From Campylorhamphus procurvoides (lineage: Eukaryota; Chordata; Aves; Passeriformes; Dendrocolaptidae): a stretch of 64,000 bases of DNA. The position numbers and the translations under genes are program-made. This document shows, one piece after another, positions 37,501 to 49,430 of this stretch (positions are counted from its first letter, which is position 1; every line of letters begins with the position of its first letter). Location of the stretch: contig WBMV01003365.1 in NCBI GenBank assembly GCA_013396655.1, positions 6,180 to 70,179 on the forward strand, in the 5' to 3' direction. The notes under the pieces are model-generated. The model searched no databases, was not told the DNA's origin, and saw nothing but the letters and a program-made list of their open reading frames with translations.

Positions 37501-40500
37501 TAGAAAGTAATCAACAGTTCCTTAATTGAGGTGGCGTGGAATTTACTGAAATGCTAGTTGGAAAACACAGGTATGGGCACATATTTCTGCTGTCCATGTA
37601 GACTAACCTGGTTTTTCCCGTGCAATTTAATACTTATCACTGACTTTAAAAACATAGTTCATGTTTATTTATTTTTAAAAAACGGCCTCTTAATACAATG
37701 CCAGCCTACTAGAGTAGGTAATGCAAGTTTTCAGTTCTGCTGAAGATATAAGTAGTATCTTACCCCTGGTGAGGATTCTTTTGTTATCGAAAGTTTGTGA
37801 AAACTTGGATGTGCGCATTTGACTTGTATTTATTTAATCCTGCAAAGTATAATTTTCTGAATGAACAGTTACTAAAAGCTCCCTTAATGAAATAGACAGA
37901 AGGGTTGTGCTGGTTTAGAGGTAAACCAGCAGGAGAAATGGACCCACCACAAGAGAGATTATAAGTCAGAGTTACAATTTAATGAAAGATATTACCATAA
38001 ATACACTGACACAAAGAGAAAAACTACTTTCAACTCACCAAAACCCAGCAGTATAACGCCCCGGGGCACAAGCCCAAAGGGGTTTGTTACCCCTGGTGCT
38101 GAGAACCCACGTGGTTCTCCCGAGTCCAAAGCAAAAGAAGTGAAGAATCTGTTGGTGCAGATGATGGCTGTGGTCTGGTCGGGAGTGATGGTCGTGGTCC
38201 GTTCGAGAGTGGTGACTTCCTCCTGTCGAGGTCCTGCTGCTCCTCTGGATCCAATGAGAGGGTGCTTAAGGTCTTCTGAGCCCTGTTTATGTACCCTCAG
38301 GGAGCACCCAGTCCCTCCCCCAGGGCGGGGACTCACACAATAGGTGATTAACTCTATGAGTCATGGGGTATGGTTGAACTGGTGAGGGCCCCTTAGCACC
38401 CACGCCCCCTCAGGCTGGGTGTGAAGGTGCTAACGACTTCCTGGACAACTACTGCAAATGGTCCATTATTCTTGGGGAATGAATAGAGGGTGTAGAATAC
38501 ACAGCCTTGATCACCCCCACACAGTGATAACCGGTGTCTCCTGCTGAACTAGGACAAGGGTCTTCCACTTTTCTTCCTGTTTTGCAGTGGTGATTGAAAG
38601 ATGATTAACATCTTGGATGCTATGTAAAACAGTAGTTGCAACTCAGAGGCACAGCTGTAGCCCTGGGGCTGTTTATTGCTGGTTAGATTTGGGCCCAGAT
38701 AGAGAATTATTTTTTTCTATAAAGACATTTAGATTCGAAAACTGAAGATATCTTTGAAAGACTTAGTGCTGTCTCCCTCATAATCTTTGCTTTCTGAGGG
38801 AAAAGAGCTGACTGTAAGTGCAGTAGTACTAGTTTTCTTTGTGGTTCATTTCAAACTAGAGAAAGGCACAAGTCTTGTTTATGGCCTCAAGCAAAGGCTT
38901 CTACATGGTGACCTCATGGCAGTTCATTTTTGTATTGCTTTTTTCCTACTGAATTCATATTCCTGAATTAACTTCTTAATTTTTTTCTGTTTTATTTTCC
39001 CTCTCCTCAGGCTGGTATAGACAGTGCAGTGTCATTCCTCACAGCAAAGATGTGGATTTGGGAATCTTTATAAGGGACTACAAAGCAGAAATAATTCCAG
39101 CCTTTCAGAAAGCAGGGTTGCCACTGAAGCACAAATTTGGCAAGGTATATAGATAGCGACTGCTTTACCTCATGTACCCCTCTGTAAGTTTGTAAGTTTG
39201 AGTACAGTTGCAGATCACTTATGTAGAAGTGGCATCTGAAGTCTCCTCATCAGACATTTACTCAATAGGGCTTTACCTGAACATAAATTGTTGATTTTTT
39301 TTCTGTGTGTTCTCTTGGACTATGTGTGGGAAAACACTCTTCTTGATAGCTTCAGCCTTGTTTGCGGAGTCTGAATTTCACCTCAGAAGCATTGAATAAG
39401 CTTTAAAGGGTCTAATATGTGTCAGTGCTGCTGAGGAAAAATAAGGTAGAATTTAGTCCTTGAGATTGTGAGGGCCTCATCATATGTGAGGATTGGCAGT
39501 AAGTCTGAGGTAATCTATAACCGTGTATGTAAAACTAGCAGAGAGGAAAGGATGGCTTGAGGAGGGCACTGGGCTTGTTCATTATTAGCTTATGTGGATC
39601 TCTACTTAGCTGTTTTCAGATTGCAAACTGCAGGCTGGTAGGGAAAAGAAAATTAAGGATTAATTAACAGGAAAGCAATGTGAAGGTTCATCCACAGTTC
39701 AAGTGAGAGATCACTATTGCTACCCTTGAATGTTTTATCATAGAGCGAGTGTCTTGGATGAAGACACCTACAAAGCACACGTTTATTCACTGAGATTATT
39801 TTCCTTGTGGCAGAAGGCAAAGAGATGGTGCTGAAGCTTTAGAGGCTAAAGGGAGGAAAGAGAAAGTAGCTCCACTGAGGTGCAAAAAACTTCTAAGCCT
39901 TTTAAGGCATTAAAAAGAATTGCAGAATTAGTGTGTTGTCTTCAGTTAGGATAGGAGTCACCCTGTATATATGATGAAAATGGTTTTGTTTTCTGACCTG
40001 TAAGTTGCCTTTTATTATTATGTGTATATACAGTGTGTATGTTTGTCTTGCAGGTGGAAGACAGCTTGGAACTCTCTTTCCAGGGAGAAGATGATGTGAA
40101 ACTTGATATTTTTTTCTTCTATGAAGAGGATGACCACATATGGAATGGAGGAACTCAGGCCAAATCGGGCAAGAAATTTAAGTAAGAACTGGATTTGTAT
40201 CACTAATAGAAAAGAACCTGAACAAGTCAGGATTTACCGTTGGCATTTTGTGTGCAAAGTAGAAAGAGAACAGTCCTGTGCTTTACTAGAGAAGTGCTGG
40301 GCTTCTGAAATCCAAAGCAGTGCTGGCATATCATGTGTGAAGCAGATCTTACCTGACTGTGACAAGCTCTGAGTTACATAAACACCCAAGATGAGAAAGA
40401 AGTCTCTAAAACACAAGCTAATTTTGCAGTGGAAAATGAATCCTTAGCCATCTATCTTGATGAGGAAGCACTATGGCAAAAAAACCTCAACTGTCCTTGC

Positions 40501-43500
40501 AGAGTAAACTCAGTAATTTGGGATGTTGACGTAATGATTTGGAATACTTTTGTTGACTGTAGTGTTATGACAGCAGTGCATGTGACTACTGCAGGCCTTA
40601 TTGTTCATGTTGTGGAAATGGAAACAGGATCCCGTGTTTCTTGTTTCATTCCCTTCAGCATTAAATCAGCAAATAAGTACAACAGCTTTCTAATCTACTC
40701 AGCAAACTGAATATAGGTTTTGTTAATTAAATCTGTTTGTTTCCATCACCCGCGTTCACTCAGAAGGAGACAGTTGCAGACTAATTGAAAACCTTGTTGA
40801 ATTCTGGAGGATTTTGTTATCTTTCATATTTTACCTGAACTATATTTGCTTGTATTTATCTAATAGGAACTGAGTGAATGCTGTCACCCAGTTGGTGGTA
40901 GTGTCTGGGTCCTTGTCCTAGTTATCGTCGTTCTGAAATGATGCTTTGTTCTGAAAGATATTTTGATGACCAGATCCAAAAGGAATACTTAAAATAGACT
41001 AAAGGATGTTTCTGTTGTATCTAAATCACAATAGTTGTTCCCATGACAATGGGGTTGCTGTGCTCTTTCAAAATTCCGCTGTAGCATCAGGCCTTGGGTT
41101 CTTGGGAGCTGTCTTTCCCCACTCCCTTGGATATGGCTGGTCCAGTGCTCAAGAATAGGAGGAAAGTGAGAACCTGTGCTGTACTCCAGATCCTGTATCC
41201 TTGGAAATCACAGCTCTTTTGGAATTCCAGCTTTCACAAGGCTCTTTCATCTTCTTGTATTCTAGTATTTCTTTTGGAGGGTGATTTTTTTAAAAGTTAC
41301 AAACGTGGCTTTCTAGTTCAGTAGGAATTAGATAATAACTTTGCTTATGTGTCGTATTGCAAGGAAGCCAACCCTCTAATTCTGAGCTAATGTTTCCTAA
41401 TCTTAGTGTAATGCATACAGAAAAGGAGCAAGAAAACTGATTGCTTACCAATATAAAGGCCCTGAGCCTTGACAGAACAGCTGTTCAGAATCCTTAGCCA
41501 AATAATTCCAGATACGTATTACTTTAAATACATTCTCAGAAAGAGGAAAAAAAGAAGATCCAGCTTTTGTAACTGTGAGATGTGATCATTTGGCATGTTT
41601 GATCTGAATGACCCTCAATTTTGCGTAGTCTTTAGCCCTGACAAAATTTTGGAGGAACGTAAAGTGAGGAGGTCAGTCAAGAAGTGATTTTTGGTTATGA
41701 TAAATCCTAAATCCAGTTTAACAATTTAAAGGAATTTCTCCAGCTGATTACGTGGAATCAGAAGAGATATTAGTTGCTACTAGATCACCACATGGAAGGG
41801 TGGAATTTCTCTTCTAAGATATTTATGTTTTTAAAAATGCAAAAGATGTTTTCTTCAGAAAGCTAAATATTTGCACAGCCATACTTTCTATACATCTTGC
41901 CATATGAAAGCGTGGAGAACTAAAGGTTTTCACATTTAGTTTCTAAAATATATTTTTTCATAGTCAATTTTAGTCTCTGTTTCCTTGGAGAGCTGGTTTC
42001 CAAACCTCACAGTCTGTATGGTTTGCATTCCAATGTACACAAATACTTACCCAGCACTGCAGACACAAACAGGGATGTATATCCTCTTCATCTTTTCTTG
42101 CAGTTGCAGCAGTTGAGACCTTCTACTTGTTTATAGAATTAATACTGGACACTTGCATTCTCCAGCAGACAGTAACTGAGTCTGGGAATGAGATATGTAC
42201 TTTATGCTTTAATCCTTAAAATTTGTTAATTCTGTAGGTTTTTAATTAAGATGACTTTGTGTAAGTCTATAGTACTTTTAGTGCTTCCATGTCCAAAGAA
42301 TGATAAAACTGAAATAGAAAAAATGGTGAAAAGTGTGTATGTATAAGAGCCTTGTCCCAGCAACTTGGAATGACCAAATGATGAGCAAGGATTCCAGTAG
42401 TGTGAAGCATCACTGAAAGCTACTTTTTTTTTTTGTCAGTGTAAACATTAGATTTTTAGTAATAGTTAAAAAAATGTTGGAATTAAATTTCCAAATGATT
42501 TTTAATTTGCAGATTAATTTATTTAAATTACCTGTATGTTGTCCTTAGAATTATTATTCAGACTTCTGTCTCTGGAGGGTATTTCAGTGGTTTGCTGGTA
42601 GCTTTTTTTTTTGTATACATGTCCACTGAATTCTGACAAATGGATGATTTTCTGGGTTAGAAACAGCTAAATAGAATCACAGAACAGTTTGCCTTGAAAG
42701 GGACCTTTAATATACTTCATTCCCACCCCTTGCCATGGTCAGGGACACCTTCCGCTATCCCAGGTTGCTCCAAGCCCTGTCCAGCCTGGCCTTGGACACT
42801 TCCAGGGATGGGGCAGCCGCAGCTTCTCTGGGCAACCTGTGCCAGGGCCTGCCCACCCTGACAGGCAAGAATTCCTTTCTAATACCTGATCTAAACCTGC
42901 TTCTTTCAGTTCAAAGCCATTTCCCCTTGTCCTATCCCTACGTGCCCTTGTCAAAAGTCCCTCTCTGGCTCTCTAAGCCCCCTTTAGGTTCTGTAGGGCT
43001 GCTGTAAGATCTGCCCATAACTTTATCTTCTCCAGGCTGAACCACCCCCAACTCACTGAGTCTGTCTTCATGTGACATGCCTATATAAAAGCTTCGTATT
43101 AAATAGATGTGTGATGTTCACAAATCCAGTGATAAATTTTGTTTACCTTGTTTCCCCCTTGGTAGCTGGCATTATGTTGGTTTCTTGTTTAATCAGTAGT
43201 CTATGGATATATTGTCAAAAAACATTTGATCAGTTTGTTCTTTCCCTTCATTCAAGGCATAAAGCAAAGTTGTCTTATTTTCTAATACTGTTTGCTCAGA
43301 GCTTAGAAATAAAATTAACTTTATGCTTACAAGAACATGAAGAGGGTGATTCTAGTTCATGGAAATGCACAAATCTTTTAACTTTTTTCAATAGGACTAA
43401 GTACTTATGGTTTCATTCTAATCTGAAAAGGAATTTTAAGATCACTTTTTTTTTTCCTGTGGAATTCTTCAGACCTTCAGAAATGGGAGTTATCCTCTGC

Positions 43501-44202
43501 AGGAATAGTACATAGATTTTGGCATTTACTTGTTTAACACATCGACTCTGACACTGTGCTCCTATAGGATGTCATCCTGATTAAACTCTTCAGTTTACCT
43601 GTGAACTTCCACTGCTGTAAGCATGTCTTATCCTCTTGACATGTTTCTAAAGGGGGAACTGTTAAATCCCATTTGTAAGTGGCAAAGTAGAGGCAGGGAC
43701 CAAGTGATTTCCTATAGGAGGTAGAATGATACGAGAATAGGGAGCAAAAGAATTAGGAATGGTCCTTCCTAAGCATATGAGGCAAATCTTCATCAGTTAC
43801 TGTTGATAACACCCTTGTCCAGGATGGAAGTAATATTTCATGGATAAGAAGTTACAAAATAAGTAAAAAAATTAGTATAAATGTAACATGGCCACTTGCT
43901 GCGGCTGCTTGTTTTCTCCTTGAGCTTACTTACTAAGAAGTTTATGTCAGTGTTCTGACAGTGACCATGCCCCTTTGTTGTGATACAGGTATCTCTTTCC
44001 AAAGTTTACTCTGTGCTGGACTGAATTTGTAGAACTCAAGGTGCACGTGCCCTGTGAAACCCTTCAGTATGTTGAAGCCAACTATGGCCCAGACTGGAAG
44101 GTTCCTGTGAAGAGATGGGACTGGAAGAGCTCACCATCCAACGTGCAGGACAATGGTGTCTGGCCTGTCGACGAGTGGGACGATGTCATTCAAATCTATT
44201 GA
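28494..44202 (+). CDS. FKTN: FKTN, fukutin, ribitol-5-phosphate transferase (9 coding exons)
   Basis: Nine exons (105+60+204+278+133+130+134+128+214 nt) join in frame to 1386 nt, 461 residues plus stop, the same length as human fukutin. Residues about 8-28 are a hydrophobic signal anchor ([21 protein letters not shown]) after a short basic N-terminus, as in a Golgi type II protein. The catalytic half carries SSGTCLGWYRQ, the DxD-type D317-V-D319 in [10 protein letters not shown], and [11 protein letters not shown], typical of the LicD-like nucleotidyltransferase fold. The family transfers ribitol-5-phosphate from CDP-ribitol to the core M3 glycan of alpha-dystroglycan and is followed in the pathway by FKRP. 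Loss causes dystroglycanopathy in mammals. No intact N-glycosylation sequon (N-x-S/T, x not Pro) was found in the translated product. The gene lies 3.3 kb downstream of the FSD1L stop on the same strand. Confidence 0.97.
29890..29949 (+). CDS. FKTN: FKTN coding exon 2
   Basis: 20 codons, phase 0, after a very long T/G-rich tract and a TTTGTAG acceptor, ending at a GTATGT donor. It encodes [20 protein letters not shown], the luminal stem that follows the signal anchor. Confidence 0.93.
31955..31974. repeat. (TA)10 microsatellite
   Basis: Uninterrupted TA run ending 64 bases before the acceptor of FKTN coding exon 3. It is likely length-polymorphic. Confidence 0.95.
32039..32242 (+). CDS. FKTN: FKTN coding exon 3
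   Basis: 68 codons, phase 0, between a CAAACAG acceptor and a GTAAGT donor. It encodes [32 protein letters not shown] and [20 protein letters not shown], matching the N-terminal luminal domain of fukutin. Confidence 0.96.
33585..34176 (-). mobile_element. Solo ERV LTR (antisense, FKTN intron 3)
   Basis: 592 bp bounded by TGTGGTGGTTTGACCC and GAAACCCACGACA (TG...CA). It is flanked by ACAAT (33580-33584) and ATAAT (34177-34181), a 4-of-5 target-site duplication of the length usual for ERVL-like insertions. On the minus strand it has a CATATTTAAGAAG TATA-like box and an AATAAA signal, so it reads opposite to FKTN. There is one ambiguous base at 33949. No viral genes remain. Confidence 0.85.
34261..34538 (+). 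CDS. FKTN: FKTN coding exon 4
   Basis: 278 nt between a CATTTTTTAG acceptor and a GTGAGT donor, leaving two bases. It encodes [40 protein letters not shown] and [19 protein letters not shown]. The first part begins only 84 bases after an LTR insertion. Confidence 0.97.
35571..35703 (+). CDS. FKTN: FKTN coding exon 5
   Basis: 133 nt between a TTCCCTGCAG acceptor and a GTTAGT donor. It encodes [20 protein letters not shown] and [18 protein letters not shown], as in human fukutin (SRFIECRYKEARAFFQ). Confidence 0.97.
37121..37250 (+). CDS. FKTN: FKTN coding exon 6
   Basis: 130 nt between a GCCTTCCAG acceptor and a GTAAAA donor. It encodes [20 protein letters not shown] and SSGTCLG (last Gly split), the start of the LicD-like catalytic region. 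Confidence 0.97.
37906..38523 (-). mobile_element. Solo ERV LTR (antisense, FKTN intron 6)
   Basis: About 618 bp. The + strand opens TGTGCTGGTTTAGAGGTAAA and ends CACCCCCACACA, i.e. TG...CA. On the minus strand a CATAAACAGGG TATA-like box precedes an ATTAAA signal, the order expected in an LTR. The GC-rich middle contains short ORFs that are not genes. The exact right edge is uncertain by a few bases, and no clear target-site duplication was seen. Confidence 0.75.
39011..39144 (+). CDS. FKTN: FKTN coding exon 7 (DxD motif)
   Basis: 134 nt between a CTCCTCAG acceptor and a GTATAT donor. It encodes [20 protein letters not shown] with the metal/nucleotide-binding D-V-D (residues 317-319), then [13 protein letters not shown]. 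Confidence 0.97.
40054..40181 (+). CDS. FKTN: FKTN coding exon 8
   Basis: 128 nt between a CTTGCAG acceptor and a GTAAGA donor. It encodes [20 protein letters not shown] and [13 protein letters not shown], with the second acidic motif (KLD) of the transferase core. Confidence 0.97.
42674..43080 (-). mobile_element. CR1 LINE 3' fragment (antisense, FKTN intron 8)
   Basis: The + strand starts AATCACAGAACAGTTTGCCT then TTGAAAGGGACC and runs through CR1 phrases (GGTTGCTCCAAGCCCTGTCC, CAGGGATGGGGCAGCCGCAG, CTCTGGGCAACCTGTGCCAG) to TCCAGGCTGAACCACCCCCA. This is a 3' CR1 segment in reverse orientation, about 400 bp, 5'-truncated. Confidence 0.9.
43989..44202 (+). CDS. FKTN: FKTN coding exon 9 (last, with stop)
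   Basis: 214 nt from a ATACAG acceptor to TGA at 44200-44202. It encodes [40 protein letters not shown] and a C-terminus ending EWDDVIQIY, the conserved end of fukutin. Confidence 0.97.
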
Positions 44203-46026
44203 CCCCTGACTGCTAACAGAGCATGCCTGCTGCCCTCAGAATTGTCCATTGGTGATTCCCCGTTGCCCAGAGGCATCAACATCCCTTCCTTTCATCACTT
44301 CTCATGTGTTTCTGAAGGAGATATTCACCTTCTTTTTGCTTAACAGGTATTTTTTCACGTTCACCCTGTGTTTTCCAGGTGTTTACAGGAGAAGATGAAG
44401 GGCAGCTGAAGAGAAGGGAAGCTGAAAGAAAAGCTGCACAAAGGGAATAGAGAAGAATTGTTGCAGTAACCTTATGGGTGGTTGACTGTTCTAGTGTAGA
44501 CAGTGGCCAGGTGGCTTTCCTGGGATCATCAAAACCTTCAAAGTCCTGAAGCTCCAGTGAGGGTTAAGATGGAAAAATCTCAGATAAGTTCCTCTTTTCT
44601 CAAAGGAGATCTTGTGAATATTCAAATTCTAAACACTAGAGTTACAAGTACCTCAAACGAGCTTGATTTGAGACTGATACATCCCGACAATATGCAAAAG
44701 GTTGCTCTTGGGAGTGGAGTGTTTCTATTGCACAGAACCTGTGTAGCCAAGCTGCTTTACATGTAGGAGGTAATGGTGTAATACGAAATGAATGAAAGGA
44801 GGAACTGTCCACGCTGGATGTCTTCCAATCTGCTTTTTTTCTTATTTAAGAATGTGAAGGTGCATCCTGCTGGGATATCTTTCCCATGAAAAAATATAAA
44901 ATTACAGTTTTGAGGTCCCAGTTCCTGTTGTTCTACCTGTGAAAGTTTTGGCTGGGTTTCAGAAAATTGCAGCTATCCCCACTTTCTTGGAAGTAGATAG
45001 AAATGGGGGTTGTTCACAGTCTACTGTTTCACTTGGCTTCACAGAATAGAGAACTCTTGAGAACTGCAGATCTTCCCTCTCAGCACCAGCAGAAGAGTGT
45101 ACAAATACCAACTGCTTCATCAAATTTGCAGCAGCATAACTGGAAGTGAACTGTTAGTGTAACATGAGTCTTTGGATGGGGAGAAAATGGAAGCCTGACA
45201 GCTCTCTCCTGCTTCTGATTGTGCTTTTGGTCTTCATGAAGTGGGCTTTTTTCAGTAACTTGGAGGGGATCCCCACTTCCAAAGGACTGTGTGTCCAGGT
45301 TTGTTCCAGCCCTGCTGTGTAGGAGACGACAAGGGCACTAGAGCTGCTTGTGAGTTACAACTATAGCACATGGCGCAGACCCAGGCGTACTGGTGAACAA
45401 GGTACTGGATGGAGCTCATGTTTACTTGCAACAAACCTGCATCTGTTCATCTGCAGTTTCCAGCTGTGTTCTACGTATGTCCAGTTCTGGAGAGGTGGCA
45501 CAGCCAGGCCATGTGACAGTTTTACTGCTGCATCATTCCAGGTGCACTCTGAGGCTTCCCTGCTGTTGTCTTGGAGTGTGCTGTATGCTTTTTCCTGCCA
45601 ATCCACTGAGTTTCAGTTTCTCCTGCCACTGGGGAGTCCAGAGTGAATCATTCAGCTTCTGGCAGCAACCTGTCATGGTGGCTGTTCAGTTGGTATGGTA
45701 ACTTTGTTAACTTTGCTTAATTAACGAGAGGGCAATGTAAAATCCTGCTAACTCGGTAAAGTAAACATTACATCGCATAAGGGATGATTTCTCAGGTAGG
45801 ATTTTTTTGTATTTTTTCCTTAAAGTGAAAAAAGTCAGTGTTCTCACAGTTTTCACGTTCATAACTCTGTTGTCGTGAACTTCTTTGTTTAATTAATATG
45901 CAAAAAGCCTGTAAGTTTTTCAAACGTCAGAGATGTTTAAGAATGAAAGAAGAGATCCTGTCAGAAAATTATAATCCTGTCAAATTTTTGACTTTGTATT
46001 TTTAGATGAAAAGACTAATGGAAAAA

Positions 46027-46032
46027 AATAAA
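46027..46032 (+). terminator. FKTN: Candidate proximal FKTN poly(A) signal
   Basis: AATAAA within GAAAAAAATAAATGCATGTCC, about 1.8 kb after the stop. Confidence 0.4.
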
Positions 46033-46307
46033 TGCATGTCCCTGAAAGGGAGGATGTCTTGAATGGTTGATACCTGTAAGGTTTCTTCAGGTTAAAATAT
46101 TTCCTCTTCAGAAGATACAAGTGTGTATTTAACACTGATTAAAAGAAGAGTTTAATTTGGAACTCAAGATGCTGTTTCATCCTTTGTTTTGTCATCTTGG
46201 GCAGCATTTGACACACTTCATTGCAGTTACCGTGACATAATGCACGGGGAAAAATTTTGAACTGTTTCTTACATTGCTTATTGACTGTCTTGAGCTTTTA
46301 TTTTTTT

Positions 46308-46313
46308 AATAAA
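46308..46313 (+). terminator. FKTN: Candidate distal FKTN poly(A) signal
   Basis: AATAAA within TTTTTTTAATAAAGATACTT, about 2.1 kb after the stop. It is the better of the two candidates because of the preceding T tract. Confidence 0.5.
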
Positions 46314-46334
46314 GATACTTGGACTCAACAAGAA

Positions 46335-47660
46335 TACTTGGAATAAGGCAGATGCCCATATGTAGGAGAAGGGACCCTTCAGCTGCACAGATTGCACTTC
46401 TGCATGTTTCCGGTCATGCTTTGTGCAGTACCTTGACCAGAGATCTCCTGCTTGGACACAGATTGAGTCCCAAGGAGTGGTGTAAACATCATGGAACTGC
46501 TGCTGTTCCAAAGTTTGAGGCTGAAGCCTTACCATTCCCATAGAAGCAGTCAGATCTCGGCATGTTTCCTTTTGGGTTCTCCTGAATTGCCTCTCCTGAA
46601 ATGGATTCTTAATTCTCTGTTACATTAAGTTACTAAGTACCTTAATTTCGAAAGTGCTCTGCAGAGGAGGGTAATTCCTAAATTCTCTTAGTGGTCTTTA
46701 ACAACAACACATAAAGTCCCTTGACTTTCCTGCAGCTAACAAGGCATGTTAGGTGTGTGTAGCTGTTAAAGAGGAAAAAGTTCTAAGATCCAGAATAACC
46801 AACCAGAATAACCAAAGTCTGAAGAAATAGCATTGCCTGAAGAAAGGGACCGTAGAAGGCCGTTTTCAAAAGCCATGAAGAATGGTTGCAATAAGGAAGG
46901 GGTGTATGTGCTCCCTTTCCATGGTTGGTAGGAAATAAAAGTAAATGGGAAGAACGCAAATTGATCCACCTGCATAGAAACTTTTTTAACTTTGGAAATT
47001 TTGCTTGTGGAAATGTGTAAAACCTTTGACTCAGGGCGTCTCTGAGTACACATCAGACAATTATCAGCAAAACTGACTGTAGTTAAGCACTGGCTGTAGT
47101 TAATCCTATCTTCCAGCTGGGGGGAGTTCCTATTTCCCATGATTCTGTAGTAGTTTTCCATAGGTTTTTGCTTTTACAAACTGGAAATTGGAATCATCGT
47201 TTCTATATGAGTTTAAGAAAGGTTGTATTTCTAGAATCATATTCTATACCACAGCTGGTATGGGGAGTGATAGTGAATTGCCACTGCTTTGTGGTTGAGG
47301 CTTTCTCTGCTGTCCAAATGAAAAAGAAACAGCTGATCTCATGCCCTTGAAACAGAGTCTGGGAGATGCTGATTTCTTTCATACTTTGCTCCTTTAAAAT
47401 TCTCTACCCTCATCATAAATCTGGAGCCTGTCAGCCCAAGAGAAAACCAGTCTCTGCTTTGCACTGTCAGTTGGAATTGTGTGTTTTGTACAGATGAATG
47501 AGATGTTAAATGAGTAATATCTGTGTGAAAATACAGATGCCTCCCTTCCAAGGACTGGCTTGCCACAGTGACTTTCAAGAAGTTGGTTCTGTCTGGTATT
47601 ACTCATTGTTGGAATTCTCTTGAGTTCAAGAAGTTCAGGGGCAGCTACCTCACTCTTTAC
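46335..47660. other. Intergenic, no feature recognised
   Basis: Unique-looking sequence downstream of FKTN, with a small direct duplication (CCAGAATAACCAA repeated near 46790-46815). No gene or interspersed repeat was recognised. Confidence 0.5.
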
Positions 47661-47665
47661 AGATT

Positions 47666-47830
47666 TCACAGAATACTCTGAGTTGGAAGGGACTCACAAG
47701 GATCTTAGACTTGTTTTCTCTCTCTTCATGTGTTCCTGTCATACTGTGTGCTGCAGAACAGAACACAGGAACTTGAGAAACCACGTGCAAGCACATCAAA
47801 GCCTGTCTGGCACTTCTGTTCAATGATCTA
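47666..47830 (-). mobile_element. Short CR1 fragment
   Basis: The + strand TTTCACAGAATACTCTGAGT then TGGAAGGGACTCACAAGGAT is the reverse complement of a CR1 3' end. Similarity fades within about 60-160 bases. Confidence 0.7.
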
Positions 47831-48544
47831 CATCGGCTCTTTTGGTAAAATGGCTTCAGCAGCCCATTTACATCAGCAGATAATCCTGTTTAATAGCATT
47901 AGATTTCCTAATGGTGAGTTCTCTCCTGAGGCCAGTTTTATGCATAAATGTTGCACTGATTTGGGCTGCAGCAGAGCACATGAGTTATGAGCTGGATGAG
48001 TCTTACTAGGCCCGGGTCACTGCTCTGATTCAGAGAGGTGGATGAGAGCATTGCCCTTGGAAAAAAAAAGGACAATGAAAGTTTTGTCCTTATAGGAGAG
48101 AAACTAACACTGCTGTGGTTGGACCTGTTGTCCTGAGATAAATCTTTCCTACAGCTCAAAAGAGAAGTCAGATATTTTGCCTGGAATATACTAGGTGAAA
48201 TAGCATGCAGGGTGCTTTGCAGGTAGGACTGTGTATACATAGCACTCCTCTTCTGGCCCTAAAACCTCTGAATACCTCCTTTTGTCATTGGAGTAATTAG
48301 CTTGAATGTTAGTGGGTACCAGCATACCTGTATTTTGGTTTGCAGGGGCATGTCTGGCAGTGCAGTGATGTGTACCTGTACTGGGATCAGTTCTGACACA
48401 GAAAGCAATTAAAGCTGTGGTTGCTAACATGCTGAACGCACAGAATGATGTTGGGACCAAGGGAAACCCAGTGGTATGTAGGAAGAGGTGCTAGCACCTG
48501 CAAGGAAGAGTAAAATGGGTTATGAAAAGTTATGGTTTGGTTGG

Positions 48545-48625
48545 AGATGCCCCTGCTCATTGCAGGGGGGCTGGACTAGAATGTCCTCCAAAGGTCTCTT
48601 CCAACCCAAACTGTTCTGTGTATTT
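48545..48625 (+). mobile_element. Short CR1 3' end
   Basis: GCAGGGGGGCTGGACTAGAA then AGGTCTCTTCCAACCCAAAC and CTGTTCTGTG form the terminal part of a CR1 element in + orientation, about 80 bp. Confidence 0.8.
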
Positions 48626-48964
48626 CAGTGTAGGATCAGTCCTGGTCTCACTTTGGGTTGGGGAGTGTATGAAACCACCTACGGAAATGTTGAAAGAATG
48701 GGGGTTGCTGATGCTGAGAAGGGTGTGGTGAGTATAATATCCCATTTGATTGGTTCATAATGCAAGAAGGTTAAATTTCACCAACAAAGATCAGAGTGGG
48801 CTGTAGGGAATGTTTGTGGTATTTAAGGACAGGAATAGTTTGGGGAAGGGTTGTATTGTTTCTACACCTGGAGGCCATCAGGAATGTGTTCAGTTGGTAA
48901 ATGGAATAAACTACATGATTGCATGTTGTCTTGTCATTACCTGGAAAATGTTTGCTAATGTTTG

Positions 48965-49430
48965 GGATTGTCTCGACCCAGGTGCAGGAGGCACCTGATA
49001 CAAGCTACCTTGTTGAACCCCGTGAGGCTGGCATGGGCTTCTCAAGCCTGTCAGGGTTGTTCTGATGGCATCCCTCCCCTCTGGAGTATCAAACACAGCA
49101 TTTAGCTGGTGTTACCTTCAAACTAGCTGAGGATGCATTCAATCTCACTGTCCATGTCCCTGACAAAGATGTTAAGTAATACTGATCCTGGAGCCTGGGT
49201 GTGAGCTGGCTGGGTGACACTTGGTACTCCAATATAAGCCGCAAGGGACTCGGGATCACATTCCATCCCTTTGGGATGTTCCTACTCCATTCTGCCACAG
49301 ACTGCTTGCTGGACTTTGTGAGGTCCCCATCAGCTCTTTTCCCTAGCCTGGTGAGGTATCTTGGCACAGCAGCAGAATCAGCTACTCCTCCCATCTTGGT
49401 CTCATGTGCAAACTTGAAATTCCATCAGCA
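48965..49430 (-). mobile_element. Older internal CR1 fragment
   Basis: The + strand contains GACCCAGGTGCAGGAGGCAC, TTGTTGAACCCCGTGAGGCT, CTCACTGTCCATGTCCCTGA and CAAAGATGTTAAGTAATACT, which follow the order of reverse-oriented CR1 ORF2 / 3' sequence. The copy is diverged. The right boundary is approximate, since later parts are only weakly similar. Confidence 0.7.

Larger units (their letters stand above)
44203..46330 (+). other. FKTN: FKTN 3' UTR
   Basis: About 2.1 kb of unique sequence without conserved coding potential between the stop codon and the polyadenylation signals at 46027 and 46308. Short ORFs here have no recognisable domain. A long 3' UTR is also known for mammalian FKTN. Confidence 0.65.

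Noticed and set aside
37992..38336. 114-codon minus-strand ORF in the FKTN intron
   Set aside because: It falls inside an antisense solo LTR. Such GC-rich LTR sequence often gives open frames, and it is not a viral gene.
43072..43515. 147-codon + strand ORF with hydrophobic stretches in FKTN intron 8
   Set aside because: Starts at the edge of a CR1 fragment. Leu/Phe richness reflects T-rich DNA, and no family signature is visible.
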